Shown piece after piece: positions 1-7,594 of a stretch of 18,064 bases of DNA; the stretch's first letter is position 1; each line of letters starts with the position of its first letter. Position numbers and translations under genes: made by a program. The notes beneath the pieces were generated by a model. The model was not told the DNA's origin and did not search any database. It saw only the letters and a list, made by a program, of their open reading frames with translations. Source of the stretch: Chloroflexota bacterium (GTDB lineage Bacteria > Chloroflexota > Dehalococcoidia > Lucifugimonadales > Australimonadaceae); assembly GCA_026713505.1 (NCBI GenBank), contig JAPOOH010000341.1:1-18064 (forward strand), in the 5' to 3' direction.

Positions 1-2382
1 GACCTGAACCCCGTGGCGGTGCTCATCAACAAGGCCATGATCGAGATTCCGCCCCGGTTTGCGGGAGAGCCTCCGGTGAACCCGGAAACACGGGAAGGGA
101 AGGGCTCAACCGACGCCGTCTGGAAGGGCACGGCCGGTCTGGCCGAGGATGTGCGCTACTACGGCAAGTGGATGCGGGACGAGGCGGAAAAGCGGATCGG
201 CCACTTGTACCCCAAGATCGAGGTCACGGCGAAGATGGCGCGGGAACGGCCTGACCTCAAGCAGTACGTAGGCCGCAAGCTGACGGTCATCGCTTGGCTG
301 TGGGCGCGCACCGTGAACAGCCCAAGTCCCGCCTTCAGAGGCTTTGATGTGCCCTTGACGTCTACCTTCATGCTCTCGACGAAGAAGGGCAAGGAGGTCT
401 ACGTCGATCCGGTGGTCGAAAAGGGCAGCTACCGGTTCATGGTAAAGGCGGGAACGCCGCCGGTGGCGGCTCAGCAGGGAACTAAGCTAGCGAGGGGTTC
501 GAATTTCCGGTGTTTAGTTTCGGGCGCAATCATGGATCCAGACTACATACGGTCAGAAGGCCAAGCCGGCCGGATGAGCGCCAAGCTGATGGCAATTGTA
601 GCTGAAGGGGATGGGGGACGGGTGTATCTGTCACCCACGCCAGACCATGAAGAGGCTCTGCGAAAGGCGAACCCATCATGGAAACCTGAAACTGCGATGC
701 CCGATGATCGGAGATGGTTTTCACCGCCCCCCTATGGGATGACAACTTGGGCCGACCTCTTCACCGACCGCCAGTTGGTGGCGCTGACCACCTTTTCCGA
801 CCTAGTGACGGAGGGGCGGGAGCGCATTCACAACGACGCCGTGGCCGCTGGCATGTCGGTCGAAGGCAAGCCGCTGCGAGACGGTGGAGCCGGTGCTATG
901 GCGTACGCGGAGGCGGTAGGGTGTTTTTTGGCATTCGCTGTGGACAAAGGGGCGAATTACTGGTCAAGCATCTGTGCATGGCACACTTCGGCAGAGAAGT
1001 TGGTTTCGACATTCAGTAGACAAGCGATACCCATGGTGTGGGATTTCACTGAGGCCAACCCATTCAGCGATTCGTCTGGCAATTTGCAGTTAGGAATCGA
1101 ACAGGCGGCAAAGATGCTCCAACGCCTCGGCATAGGAACAGTTGGTTCGTCAATGCAGGCCGATGCGACTTCATTGACAGCTATCTCTAGCAAGGTCGTT
1201 TCCACCGATCCGCCCTACTATGACAACATCGGTTACGCTGACCTATCAGATTTTTTCTATGTTTGGTTGCGCCGTTCGCTGCGCTCTGTTTTTCCTGACC
1301 TCTTCGCCACCCTTGCAGTGCCAAAGTCCGAAGAGTTAGTCGCTTCACCTTATCGTCACGGAGGCCGAGAGAAGGCAGAGGCATTCTTCCTAGATGGCAT
1401 GACTCAGGCGATGCAACGTCTCGCGGAACAGGCTCACTTAGGATTCCCAGTCACCATCTACTACGCCTTCAAGCAGTCAGAGAAGAAGCACGGTGAGGGA
1501 ATGGCTAGCTCTGGCTGGGAGACATTCCTAAACGCCGTAATCAGGGCTGGATTCGGCATTAGCGGCACTTGGCCGGTACGTACCGAGTATACGGGCAATC
1601 TCAAAGGCAGCGTGAATGCTCTGGCCTCCAGCATTGTCCTGGTATGCCGACAGCGAGTCGCTGACGCATCCATCGCTACTCGACGGGAGTTCATCGATGC
1701 CCTAAAGGCCGAGTTGCCGAAGGCGCTGCGTCAGATGCAGCAGGGGAACATCGCCCCAGTTGACCTTGCCCAAGCAGCCATCGGACCAGGCATGGCGGTA
1801 TTCACTCGCTATTCCCAAGTGCTGGACGCCGCCGGCGAAACCCTTTTGGTGCGAGAGGCCCTGTCTCTCATCAACCAGACCCTAGACGAGGTGTTGACTG
1901 AACAAGAGGGAGACTTCGACGCCGACACTCGGTGGGCGCTGGCCTGGTTCGAGCAGTCCGGGTTCGCAGATGGCGAGTACGGCACGGCAGAGACATTGTC
2001 TAAGGCAAAGAACACGAGTGTCTCCCGCATGGTAGACGCAGGAATAGTACACTCAGGCACGGGCTCTGTGCGCCTGCTTCGGCCCCATGAACTGTCTGAT
2101 GCTTGGGACCCGGAGCAAGCAACCGTCTGGGAGTCAGTGCATCAACTGGTCCGGATTCTTGATGAGGGAGAGGTCACCGCAGCAGAGGTTGTGGCCAAAC
2201 TTGGAGGCGATGCCGAAGCCGCACGCGAGCTAGCCTACCGGCTCTATCACATCTGTGACCAGAAGAAACGCCCCCAAGAGGCGCTCGGCTACAATGCGCT
2301 GGTGTTGAGTTGGCCGGAGATTGCAAGGCTTGCTCAGCAGTCCATTCCCCCCATACAGGCTTCGATGGATCTGCCCGGATGA
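1..2382 (+). CDS. DUF1156 DNA methyltransferase-like protein (5'-partial)
   Basis: The frame is open from the first base, which reads DLNPVAVLINKAM. In DUF1156 proteins this stretch lies just after the S-adenosylmethionine-binding glycine loop, so the true start, the DUF1156 segment and motif I lie off the left edge. The GTG at 13 is only the first start-like codon visible. The catalytic motif DPPYYDN is at bases 1207-1227, followed by a YADLSDFFYVWLRR segment. DPPY is motif IV of amino-methyltransferases, which make N6-adenine or N4-cytosine. Other family-like stretches are MDPDYIRSEGQAGRMSAKLM (from about base 532) and LFTDRQLVALTTFSDLV (from about 760). The C-terminal 200 residues look helical and accessory. 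Members commonly sit beside DUF499 ATPases in phage-defence or modification loci, and here the next gene is one. The likely role is methylation of host DNA within such a system. Family assignment is firm; target base and specificity are unknown. Confidence 0.88.
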   Translation, partial: DLNPVAVLINKAMIEIPPRFAGEPPVNPETREGKGSTDAVWKGTAGLAEDVRYYGKWMRDEAEKRIGHLYPKIEVTAKMARERPDLKQYVGRKLTVIAWLWARTVNSPSPAFRGFDVPLTSTFMLSTKKGKEVYVDPVVEKGSYRFMVKAGTPPVAAQQGTKLARGSNFRCLVSGAIMDPDYIRSEGQAGRMSAKLMAIVAEGDGGRVYLSPTPDHEEALRKANPSWKPETAMPDDRRWFSPPPYGMTTWADLFTDRQLVALTTFSDLVTEGRERIHNDAVAAGMSVEGKPLRDGGAGAMAYAEAVGCFLAFAVDKGANYWSSICAWHTSAEKLVSTFSRQAIPMVWDFTEANPFSDSSGNLQLGIEQAAKMLQRLGIGTVGSSMQADATSLTAISSKVVSTDPPYYDNIGYADLSDFFYVWLRRSLRSVFPDLFATLAVPKSEELVASPYRHGGREKAEAFFLDGMTQAMQRLAEQAHLGFPVTIYYAFKQSEKKHGEGMASSGWETFLNAVIRAGFGISGTWPVRTEYTGNLKGSVNALASSIVLVCRQRVADASIATRREFIDALKAELPKALRQMQQGNIAPVDLAQAAIGPGMAVFTRYSQVLDAAGETLLVREALSLINQTLDEVLTEQEGDFDADTRWALAWFEQSGFADGEYGTAETLSKAKNTSVSRMVDAGIVHSGTGSVRLLRPHELSDAWDPEQATVWESVHQLVRILDEGEVTAAEVVAKLGGDAEAARELAYRLYHICDQKKRPQEALGYNALVLSWPEIARLAQQSIPPIQASMDLPG

Positions 2383-2506
2383 TGCGGGCTCGTCATCCAG
2401 AGACAACCGACAAGATCGTTGGATGGGTACAGACCGTCCCAGATTGTCACCGCTAGGCTAGAGGCAGGTAGAGGGCACTAGGCGAGTAGAGTTCCGAGGG
2501 GAAGGC

Positions 2507-5500
2507 ATGGCGATAACCAACAGAGAACGAGTGGGGAGCGCAATGGATGCCCTCAAGGATGGGCTTGCTCCGTTCGCCTCGCGAGAGTTCATCAATCAAC
2601 ACAAGGGGCGCTCCGCGCCAGTACTACAGCAGATCTTGGGAGACGCGATACAAGATGCCAAGCAACATTTCTTCAAAATGGACACTGCAGCACTCCTGAG
2701 AGTTATGTGGGATTCTTGGAACGAGGTCTACCGCGACACCTTGGGCAACGCCGAGCGAAGCCTCGTAAGCGAATTGCGGGACATCCGCAACCGATGGGCT
2801 CATCAAGAACAATTCTCCAGTGACGATGCGTACCGAGCCTTGGACTCGACCCACCGGCTTCTGACGGCGGTGTCAGCTCCAGAGGCGGGCACGGTTGAGA
2901 ACATGAAGATGGAACTCCTACGCGTACGCTTCGATGAACAAGCACGCTCGCAGCGGCGTAGGACGTCCGGAGCAGCCATAGAGAGCCAGGCGGCCGGCAT
3001 CCTTCCTGCGTGGCGAGATGTGGTTAACCCTCACCGCGACGTAGCCAGCGGACAGTACCAGCAGGCCGAGTTTGCTGCAGACCTCTGGCAAGTGCATCTG
3101 GGTGAAGGAGTACCTGAGTACCGTGACCCATCCGAGTTCTTCCGGCGCACCTACCTGACAGACAGCTTGACACGGATGCTCAGGGGTGCAATGGAGCGGC
3201 TTGCTGGTGCAGGCGGCGATCCAGTTGTCCAGCTGCAAACGAACTTCGGCGGCGGGAAGACGCATTCGCTGCTCGCGCTCTATCACCTGTTCTCCGGCAT
3301 TCCCGTCAGCGAACTTTCCGGCATGGATGCGGTTATGCAAGACACTGGCGTGGTGGAGTTGCCGAAGGTCAACCGTGTGGTTCTCGTCGGCAACCGCATA
3401 TCACCGGGGAACCCTGCTACGAAGCCTGATGGCACAGAGGTGAGGACGTTATGGGGAGAGCTCGCCTGGCAGCTTGGACTTGCCGCTGGTGGGCAAACGG
3501 AAGCACGCCGGGCCTATGAGCGAGTTCAAGCCGACGATCAGCGTGCCACGAACCCTGGGGACGCCCTTCGTTCCTTGATGAACGACTACGGTCCTTGCCT
3601 CATACTGATTGATGAGTGGGTAGCCTACGCACGCCAACTTCCGGACGAGGGAGACCTACCTGCTGGCAGCTTTGAGACGCAGTTCACCTTCGCCCAAGCG
3701 CTGACAGAATCGGCCAAACTAGCCAATCACTGCCTATTGGTCATTAGCCTTCCTGCCTCAGAAGCCCCCGTTTCACCGCAAGCGCAGGCGGATGACATTG
3801 AAGTCGGCGGACGACGGGGCCGTGAGGCGCTCAACCGCCTCAGCAACGTTATTGGACGCATCGAAACTCCGTGGCGCCCTGCCAGCGCGGAGGAGAGCTT
3901 CGAGATCGTACGCCGCCGCCTATTCGAGACGATTGTCGATCCAGCCAGCTTCGCAATTCGCGACAACGTCGCCCGGGCCTTCTGCGACCTCTATCGCACG
4001 AATCACCAGGAGTTTCCTCCCGAATGCCTTGAACCCGGCTACGAGAAGCGCATCATTGATGCCTACCCCATCCATCCAGAGGTCTTCGAACGGCTCTACA
4101 CAGACTGGTCGACACTGCAGAATTTCCAGCGCACCCGCGGCGTCTTGCGTCTCATGGCAGCTGTAGTTCACTGCCTATGGGAGAAGGGTGACCGAAACCC
4201 CTTGATTCTGCCAGCCAACGTACCTATCGACGACTCTCGCGTGCAGTTCGAACTTACGCAGTACCTCCCCGAGAACTGGACGCCAGTGATTGAGCGGGAT
4301 ATCGATGGTGCGAACTCCTTGCCCATCAGACTCGACGGTGAATTGCCCAACCTCGGAAAACACAGTGCTTGCCGTCGCGTGGCTCGCTCGATCTACATGG
4401 GCTCCGCCCCCATCCCTACGGCTGCCAACCAGGGAATCGAAGACCGGCGAATCAAGCTCGGCTGCGTCATCCCTGGAGAGCCCGTAGCAGTATTTGGGGA
4501 CGCTATGCGGCGCTTGGGTAGTGCTGCTACCTACCTATACCAGGATGGTGCTCGCTACTGGTACTCCACACAGCCAACGGTCGCCAACCTTGCTGAGAGT
4601 CGCACTGAGGAATACCGGCGGAACAGGGACAAAGTGGACCAGGAGATCGAAAGGCGCCTTCGCGCTGACCTGAGCAGCCGCGGCGACTTCAATCGGGTGC
4701 ATGTGTTCCCTTCGTCGCAGAACGACGTTCAGGACGACCGGGAGGCTCGCCTCGTCGTACTCGGCCCGGATGCGTCGCACACGCGAGAGGGATCGTCCGA
4801 AAGCCGGGCCATGGTGGTTGCCAAGTCCATACTGGAATCACGAGGGAGTGCACCTCGTCTGTTCAGGAACACACTGGTCTTCTTGGTGGCAGATGATACG
4901 CGCCTCCAAGAACTTGAGGATGGAGTCAGGCGTTACTTGGCTTGGCAGTCAATCCTCGCTGACAAGGAATCCTTGGATCTGCCTCCACACCAAGTGCGAC
5001 AGGCGGAGTCCCAGCAAACCACCGCCGACAGTGCGGTGGCGGCGCGAATCGGGGAAACATACCAATGGCTGCTGGTCCCCGGGCAGTCTAATCCACATGC
5101 CCCTGTCGAATGGCACGCCATCAGGCTGACGGGGCAGGGTCACTTGGCAGAGAGAGCCAGCAGGAAGATGCGAAGCGACGAACTGCTCGTGACCAGCTTC
5201 GGTGGGACGCGCCTTCGCATGGAACTGGACCGTGTGCCCCTCTGGCGAGGAAACCACGTTCCAGTGCGCCAACTCTTGGACGACTTTGCCCGGTACATCT
5301 ACCTGCCCCGATTGAAAGACCCATCAGTACTGCTTGGAGCGATCAGCAACGGGCTCGCCTTGATGACCTGGGAGCAGGACTCTTTCGCATATGCCGATGA
5401 ATACGATGAACCCGAAGGCCGATACCGGGGCCTTCAGCATGGTCCGCGGCCGATGCTCTCCGATAGCGATCCAGGATTGATTGTGCGTCCTGACATGGCC

Positions 5501-5893
5501 CGGAATCAGCTGGACGCCGAGACGGTCTCTAGTGGCGTCGCCAACCAAGAGACACCCATCCCCTACGACCAACAACCTGGACAAGTGGGCCATCTTAGGG
5601 AACCCTCATCCGAGGAACGCCAAGTCGACGGAGGCGCTGGCTCCAATGTACGTCCACTAGCCAAGCGCTATCACGGCTCTGTCAAGCTGGACCCCACACG
5701 TGTCGGCCGCGACGCCGGCACTATTGCGGAGGAAGTGGTCGCTCACCTCGCCGGGTTGATGGGGACGGAAGTACGACTGACGCTGGAGATAGAGGCCAAC
5801 ATCCCCGGAGGTGCCCCGGAGCAAGTCGTGCGCGTGGTCACCGAGAACAGCCGCACGCTGAAGTTCGATGACAGCGGGTTCGAGAGCGAGTGA
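2507..5893 (+). CDS. Swt1-type HEPN + DUF499 P-loop ATPase, defence-associated
   Basis: This 1128-residue protein has an N-terminal Swt1-like HEPN domain (about residues 1-125) containing RNRWAH at 94-99. That matches the R-x4-6-H motif of HEPN ribonucleases and RNA-binding domains. A DUF499 ATPase follows, with a Walker A-like FGGGKTH at 247-253 and a Walker B-like LILIDE at 365-370. The far C-terminus, after a low-complexity linker (about 985-1050), carries the VKLDP...GRDAGTIAEEVVAHL and VTLEIEA-like pattern that closes DUF499 proteins. The ATG at 2507 is supported by a purine-rich ribosome site, GAGGGGAAGG, at 2496-2505. The gene follows the DUF1156 gene by 124 bases in the same direction, so the two are probably co-transcribed. 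Such pairs recur in anti-phage clusters, often with DUF3780 and helicase or PLD-nuclease genes, none of which lie downstream here. A role as an ATP-driven sensor or DNA translocator with an RNA-targeting head is inference. Confidence 0.87.
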   Translation: MAITNRERVGSAMDALKDGLAPFASREFINQHKGRSAPVLQQILGDAIQDAKQHFFKMDTAALLRVMWDSWNEVYRDTLGNAERSLVSELRDIRNRWAHQEQFSSDDAYRALDSTHRLLTAVSAPEAGTVENMKMELLRVRFDEQARSQRRRTSGAAIESQAAGILPAWRDVVNPHRDVASGQYQQAEFAADLWQVHLGEGVPEYRDPSEFFRRTYLTDSLTRMLRGAMERLAGAGGDPVVQLQTNFGGGKTHSLLALYHLFSGIPVSELSGMDAVMQDTGVVELPKVNRVVLVGNRISPGNPATKPDGTEVRTLWGELAWQLGLAAGGQTEARRAYERVQADDQRATNPGDALRSLMNDYGPCLILIDEWVAYARQLPDEGDLPAGSFETQFTFAQALTESAKLANHCLLVISLPASEAPVSPQAQADDIEVGGRRGREALNRLSNVIGRIETPWRPASAEESFEIVRRRLFETIVDPASFAIRDNVARAFCDLYRTNHQEFPPECLEPGYEKRIIDAYPIHPEVFERLYTDWSTLQNFQRTRGVLRLMAAVVHCLWEKGDRNPLILPANVPIDDSRVQFELTQYLPENWTPVIERDIDGANSLPIRLDGELPNLGKHSACRRVARSIYMGSAPIPTAANQGIEDRRIKLGCVIPGEPVAVFGDAMRRLGSAATYLYQDGARYWYSTQPTVANLAESRTEEYRRNRDKVDQEIERRLRADLSSRGDFNRVHVFPSSQNDVQDDREARLVVLGPDASHTREGSSESRAMVVAKSILESRGSAPRLFRNTLVFLVADDTRLQELEDGVRRYLAWQSILADKESLDLPPHQVRQAESQQTTADSAVAARIGETYQWLLVPGQSNPHAPVEWHAIRLTGQGHLAERASRKMRSDELLVTSFGGTRLRMELDRVPLWRGNHVPVRQLLDDFARYIYLPRLKDPSVLLGAISNGLALMTWEQDSFAYADEYDEPEGRYRGLQHGPRPMLSDSDPGLIVRPDMARNQLDAETVSSGVANQETPIPYDQQPGQVGHLREPSSEERQVDGGAGSNVRPLAKRYHGSVKLDPTRVGRDAGTIAEEVVAHLAGLMGTEVRLTLEIEANIPGGAPEQVVRVVTENSRTLKFDDSGFESE

Positions 5894-6010
5894 ACTGGGC
5901 TGCCAGCGCTGTTGCTTAGCGGGGTCACTGCCGGATTGGACAAGGAATCTCTGAGTTACAGTGCGACCTCTAGCTCGAAAGTTCGCAGTACGGTACCGTT
6001 TGGCCCACCA

Positions 6011-6042
6011 TGACCTGCCTGACTTCGTAACCAGGCGGGTCA
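6011..6042. repeat. Inverted repeat / hairpin, 11-bp stem
   Basis: The arms TGACCTGCCTG (6011-6021) and CAGGCGGGTCA (6032-6042) pair over 11 positions with one G-T wobble around a 10-base loop. No T-run follows on either strand, so it is not a clear intrinsic terminator. It could end DUF499 transcription by other means or serve as a protein-binding site. Confidence 0.45.
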
Positions 6043-6118
6043 GGGCGTTCCCCATGACGTCCGTTCCTCAGATTCCCCGTCCCGCTTGCGTGGAATGGTG
6101 CAGGCCTGCCGTCCTTCA

Positions 6119-6169
6119 CGGCTCCAGCCATTCAGCCCCATCGCGACCTGTTCCGTGAGGCTGGAGTCG
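6119..6169. repeat. Inverted repeat next to the Rieske 1 promoter
   Basis: The arms CGGCTCCAGCC (6119-6129) and GGCTGGAGTCG (6159-6169) pair over 11 positions with one G-T wobble, separated by 29 bases. The right arm ends 5 bases before the -35 element at 6175. That position suits a regulator site for the Rieske 1 promoter or a read-through barrier from the defence genes. No function is shown directly. Confidence 0.4.
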
Positions 6170-6174
6170 CACTC

Positions 6175-6202
6175 TTGCATCCAAGGCGCGCGCGGCTATA
6201 CT
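6175..6202 (+). promoter_or_regulatory. Sigma70-like promoter of Rieske 1 operon
   Basis: The -35 element is TTGCAT (6175-6180) and the -10 element is TATACT (6197-6202), with a 16-base spacer. Transcription would start near 6209, about 58 bases before the ATG of the Rieske gene. The -10 matches the consensus at five of six positions. Confidence 0.6.
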
Positions 6203-6266
6203 TCTGACACGTATGCGCAGATAGGAACGATGGCACCGTGCATGCAGGCTCGAATGGAGGCTGATT

Positions 6267-7547
6267 ATGCTGACCGCCGAACAGAACGAACTCCTTTGCC
6301 GCATCGGCCCAGGCACCCCCATGGGCGAAGTGGTCCGACGCTATTGGGTCCCCGCCTTGCTCTCGTGGGAACTCACGCCTGACGGAGCGCCCGTCCCCTT
6401 CAGACTTCTGGGGGAAGATCTTGTGGCCTTCAAGGACACCAGCGGCCGCATCGGGGTGCTTCAGTCCTTCTGTGCTCACCGGGCTACACCCCTGTGGCTT
6501 GGCCGCAACGAGGAGAACGGCCTTCGTTGCCTCTACCACGGCTGGAAGTACGACGTCGAGGGTAACTGCATCGACCAGATGAACGAACCGGAGGATCTGC
6601 GATTCAAGGAGAAGATCCAGATCCGGTCCTACCCCAACGTTGAGGTAGGCGAGGTCGTCTGGGTGTACTTCGGTCCGGCCGACAGGCAACCGCCGCCTCC
6701 GAACTTCGAATGGACGCAGGTCCCCGCATCGCACCGGGACATCTCGAAAGTCGTCCAGGACTGCAACTGGGTGCAGGCGGTGGAGGGCGGGATCGATCCG
6801 TCTCACGCCCCCGTGCTGCACGGAGCGATAAGCATGGATGCCGGCCCGGAGGCCGGACTGCACCCGACATACGCGTCCATGCGTGCGAAACCGGGGATAT
6901 ACGAGATCAACAAGACCGACTACGGCCATGAGTTCTGGGCTGTCCGTCCCCTGCCTGCTGAAGGGAAGGAGTTGGTGCTCTCGCACCATTACGTAGCTCC
7001 CTGGACCCAGATCCGCTCCGTCCAGAAGCCGTTCCGCTCTCCCGGCCACATGTACGTTCCGATCGACGACGAACACTGCATGGTCTGGAACTGGGAGTAC
7101 AGCTTCGGGGAGGAGCCGCTCTCCGACTCGGAGCGCGAGAGCTTCGACATCGGCATGGCGAACGGCCCCAGCGCGGTGGACCAGAAGACGTTCCGTTCCA
7201 GGATCGGCGCGGAGCAGGAATGGGGGCTGGACCGCGAGTACCAGAGGACCACGTCTTACTCCGGCATCAAGGGAGTGAACCTGCAGGACCGGGCCGTCCA
7301 GGAGGCGGTGGGAACGATCGTAGACCGCACCGTAGAGCGCCTCGGCCCCGCTGACCAGCCCATCATCCAGCTCCGGCAGGTGCTGTTCGACGCCGTGAAG
7401 ACAGTCGCGGATGGGGGCGACCCACCCGGCACGGGGACCTCGTACTATGGCTTGCGAGGCATCGCCAGGATCCTGCAAGCGGGCTCCGACTACAAGGCGG
7501 AAACGCTCGACGAGATGCACCCGGCTGAGTTCGCCGGGTCGCGCTAG
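6267..7547 (+). CDS. Rieske aromatic-ring oxygenase, phthalate 4,5-dioxygenase-like (copy 1)
   Basis: This 426-residue protein is of the size usual for single-component Rieske non-haem iron oxygenases. The [2Fe-2S] ligands are C69 and H71 (FCAHR) and C88 and H91 (CLYHGWK). The mononuclear iron site follows in NWVQAVEGGIDPSHAPVLH (168-185), with H180 and H185 as ligands and D177 as the likely electron-transfer bridge. D363 in RLGPAD is the candidate third iron ligand. The ATG at 6267 follows GGAGG at 6256-6260. It would hydroxylate or demethylate an aromatic or similar ring in the cytoplasm, using electrons from a separate reductase. No reductase or ferredoxin gene is visible nearby. The downstream permease begins 47 bases later on the same strand, which suggests a shared transcript and a link between uptake and oxidation. 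A second homologue lies at 12211-13485. The family is secure; the substrate is unknown. Confidence 0.92.
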   Translation: MLTAEQNELLCRIGPGTPMGEVVRRYWVPALLSWELTPDGAPVPFRLLGEDLVAFKDTSGRIGVLQSFCAHRATPLWLGRNEENGLRCLYHGWKYDVEGNCIDQMNEPEDLRFKEKIQIRSYPNVEVGEVVWVYFGPADRQPPPPNFEWTQVPASHRDISKVVQDCNWVQAVEGGIDPSHAPVLHGAISMDAGPEAGLHPTYASMRAKPGIYEINKTDYGHEFWAVRPLPAEGKELVLSHHYVAPWTQIRSVQKPFRSPGHMYVPIDDEHCMVWNWEYSFGEEPLSDSERESFDIGMANGPSAVDQKTFRSRIGAEQEWGLDREYQRTTSYSGIKGVNLQDRAVQEAVGTIVDRTVERLGPADQPIIQLRQVLFDAVKTVADGGDPPGTGTSYYGLRGIARILQAGSDYKAETLDEMHPAEFAGSR

Positions 7548-7594
7548 GTCGCGGCAGGCTCCGGTCATACCCTCGCGCGGCGTTCCCGCTTGAG

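Larger units (their letters stand above)
5894..6266. other. Non-coding gap between defence and metabolic genes
   Basis: No convincing gene lies here. Short open frames on both strands lack ribosome sites and recognisable protein patterns. The gap holds an 11-bp-stem hairpin (6011-6042), a 10-base palindrome GCAGGCCTGC (6100-6109), a second inverted repeat (6119-6169), a sigma70-like promoter (6175-6202) and an 8-base palindrome TGCATGCA (6239-6246) just before the ribosome site of the next gene. No tRNA or integrase remnant was recognised. Confidence 0.6.

Noticed and set aside
495..510. GGTTCGAAT, resembling a tRNA T-loop
   Set aside because: It lies in the DUF1156 reading frame and no acceptor or anticodon stem is found around it.
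2383..2506. Possible promoter and short near-repeats (CTAGAGGCAGGTAGAGG / CTAGGCGAGTAGAG) before DUF499
   Set aside because: No convincing -35/-10 pair, and the repeats are too short and imperfect to call; the genes are more simply co-transcribed.
5961..6158. Possible small gene after DUF499
   Set aside because: No ribosome site, no recognisable pattern, and it overlaps inverted repeats; treated as non-coding.
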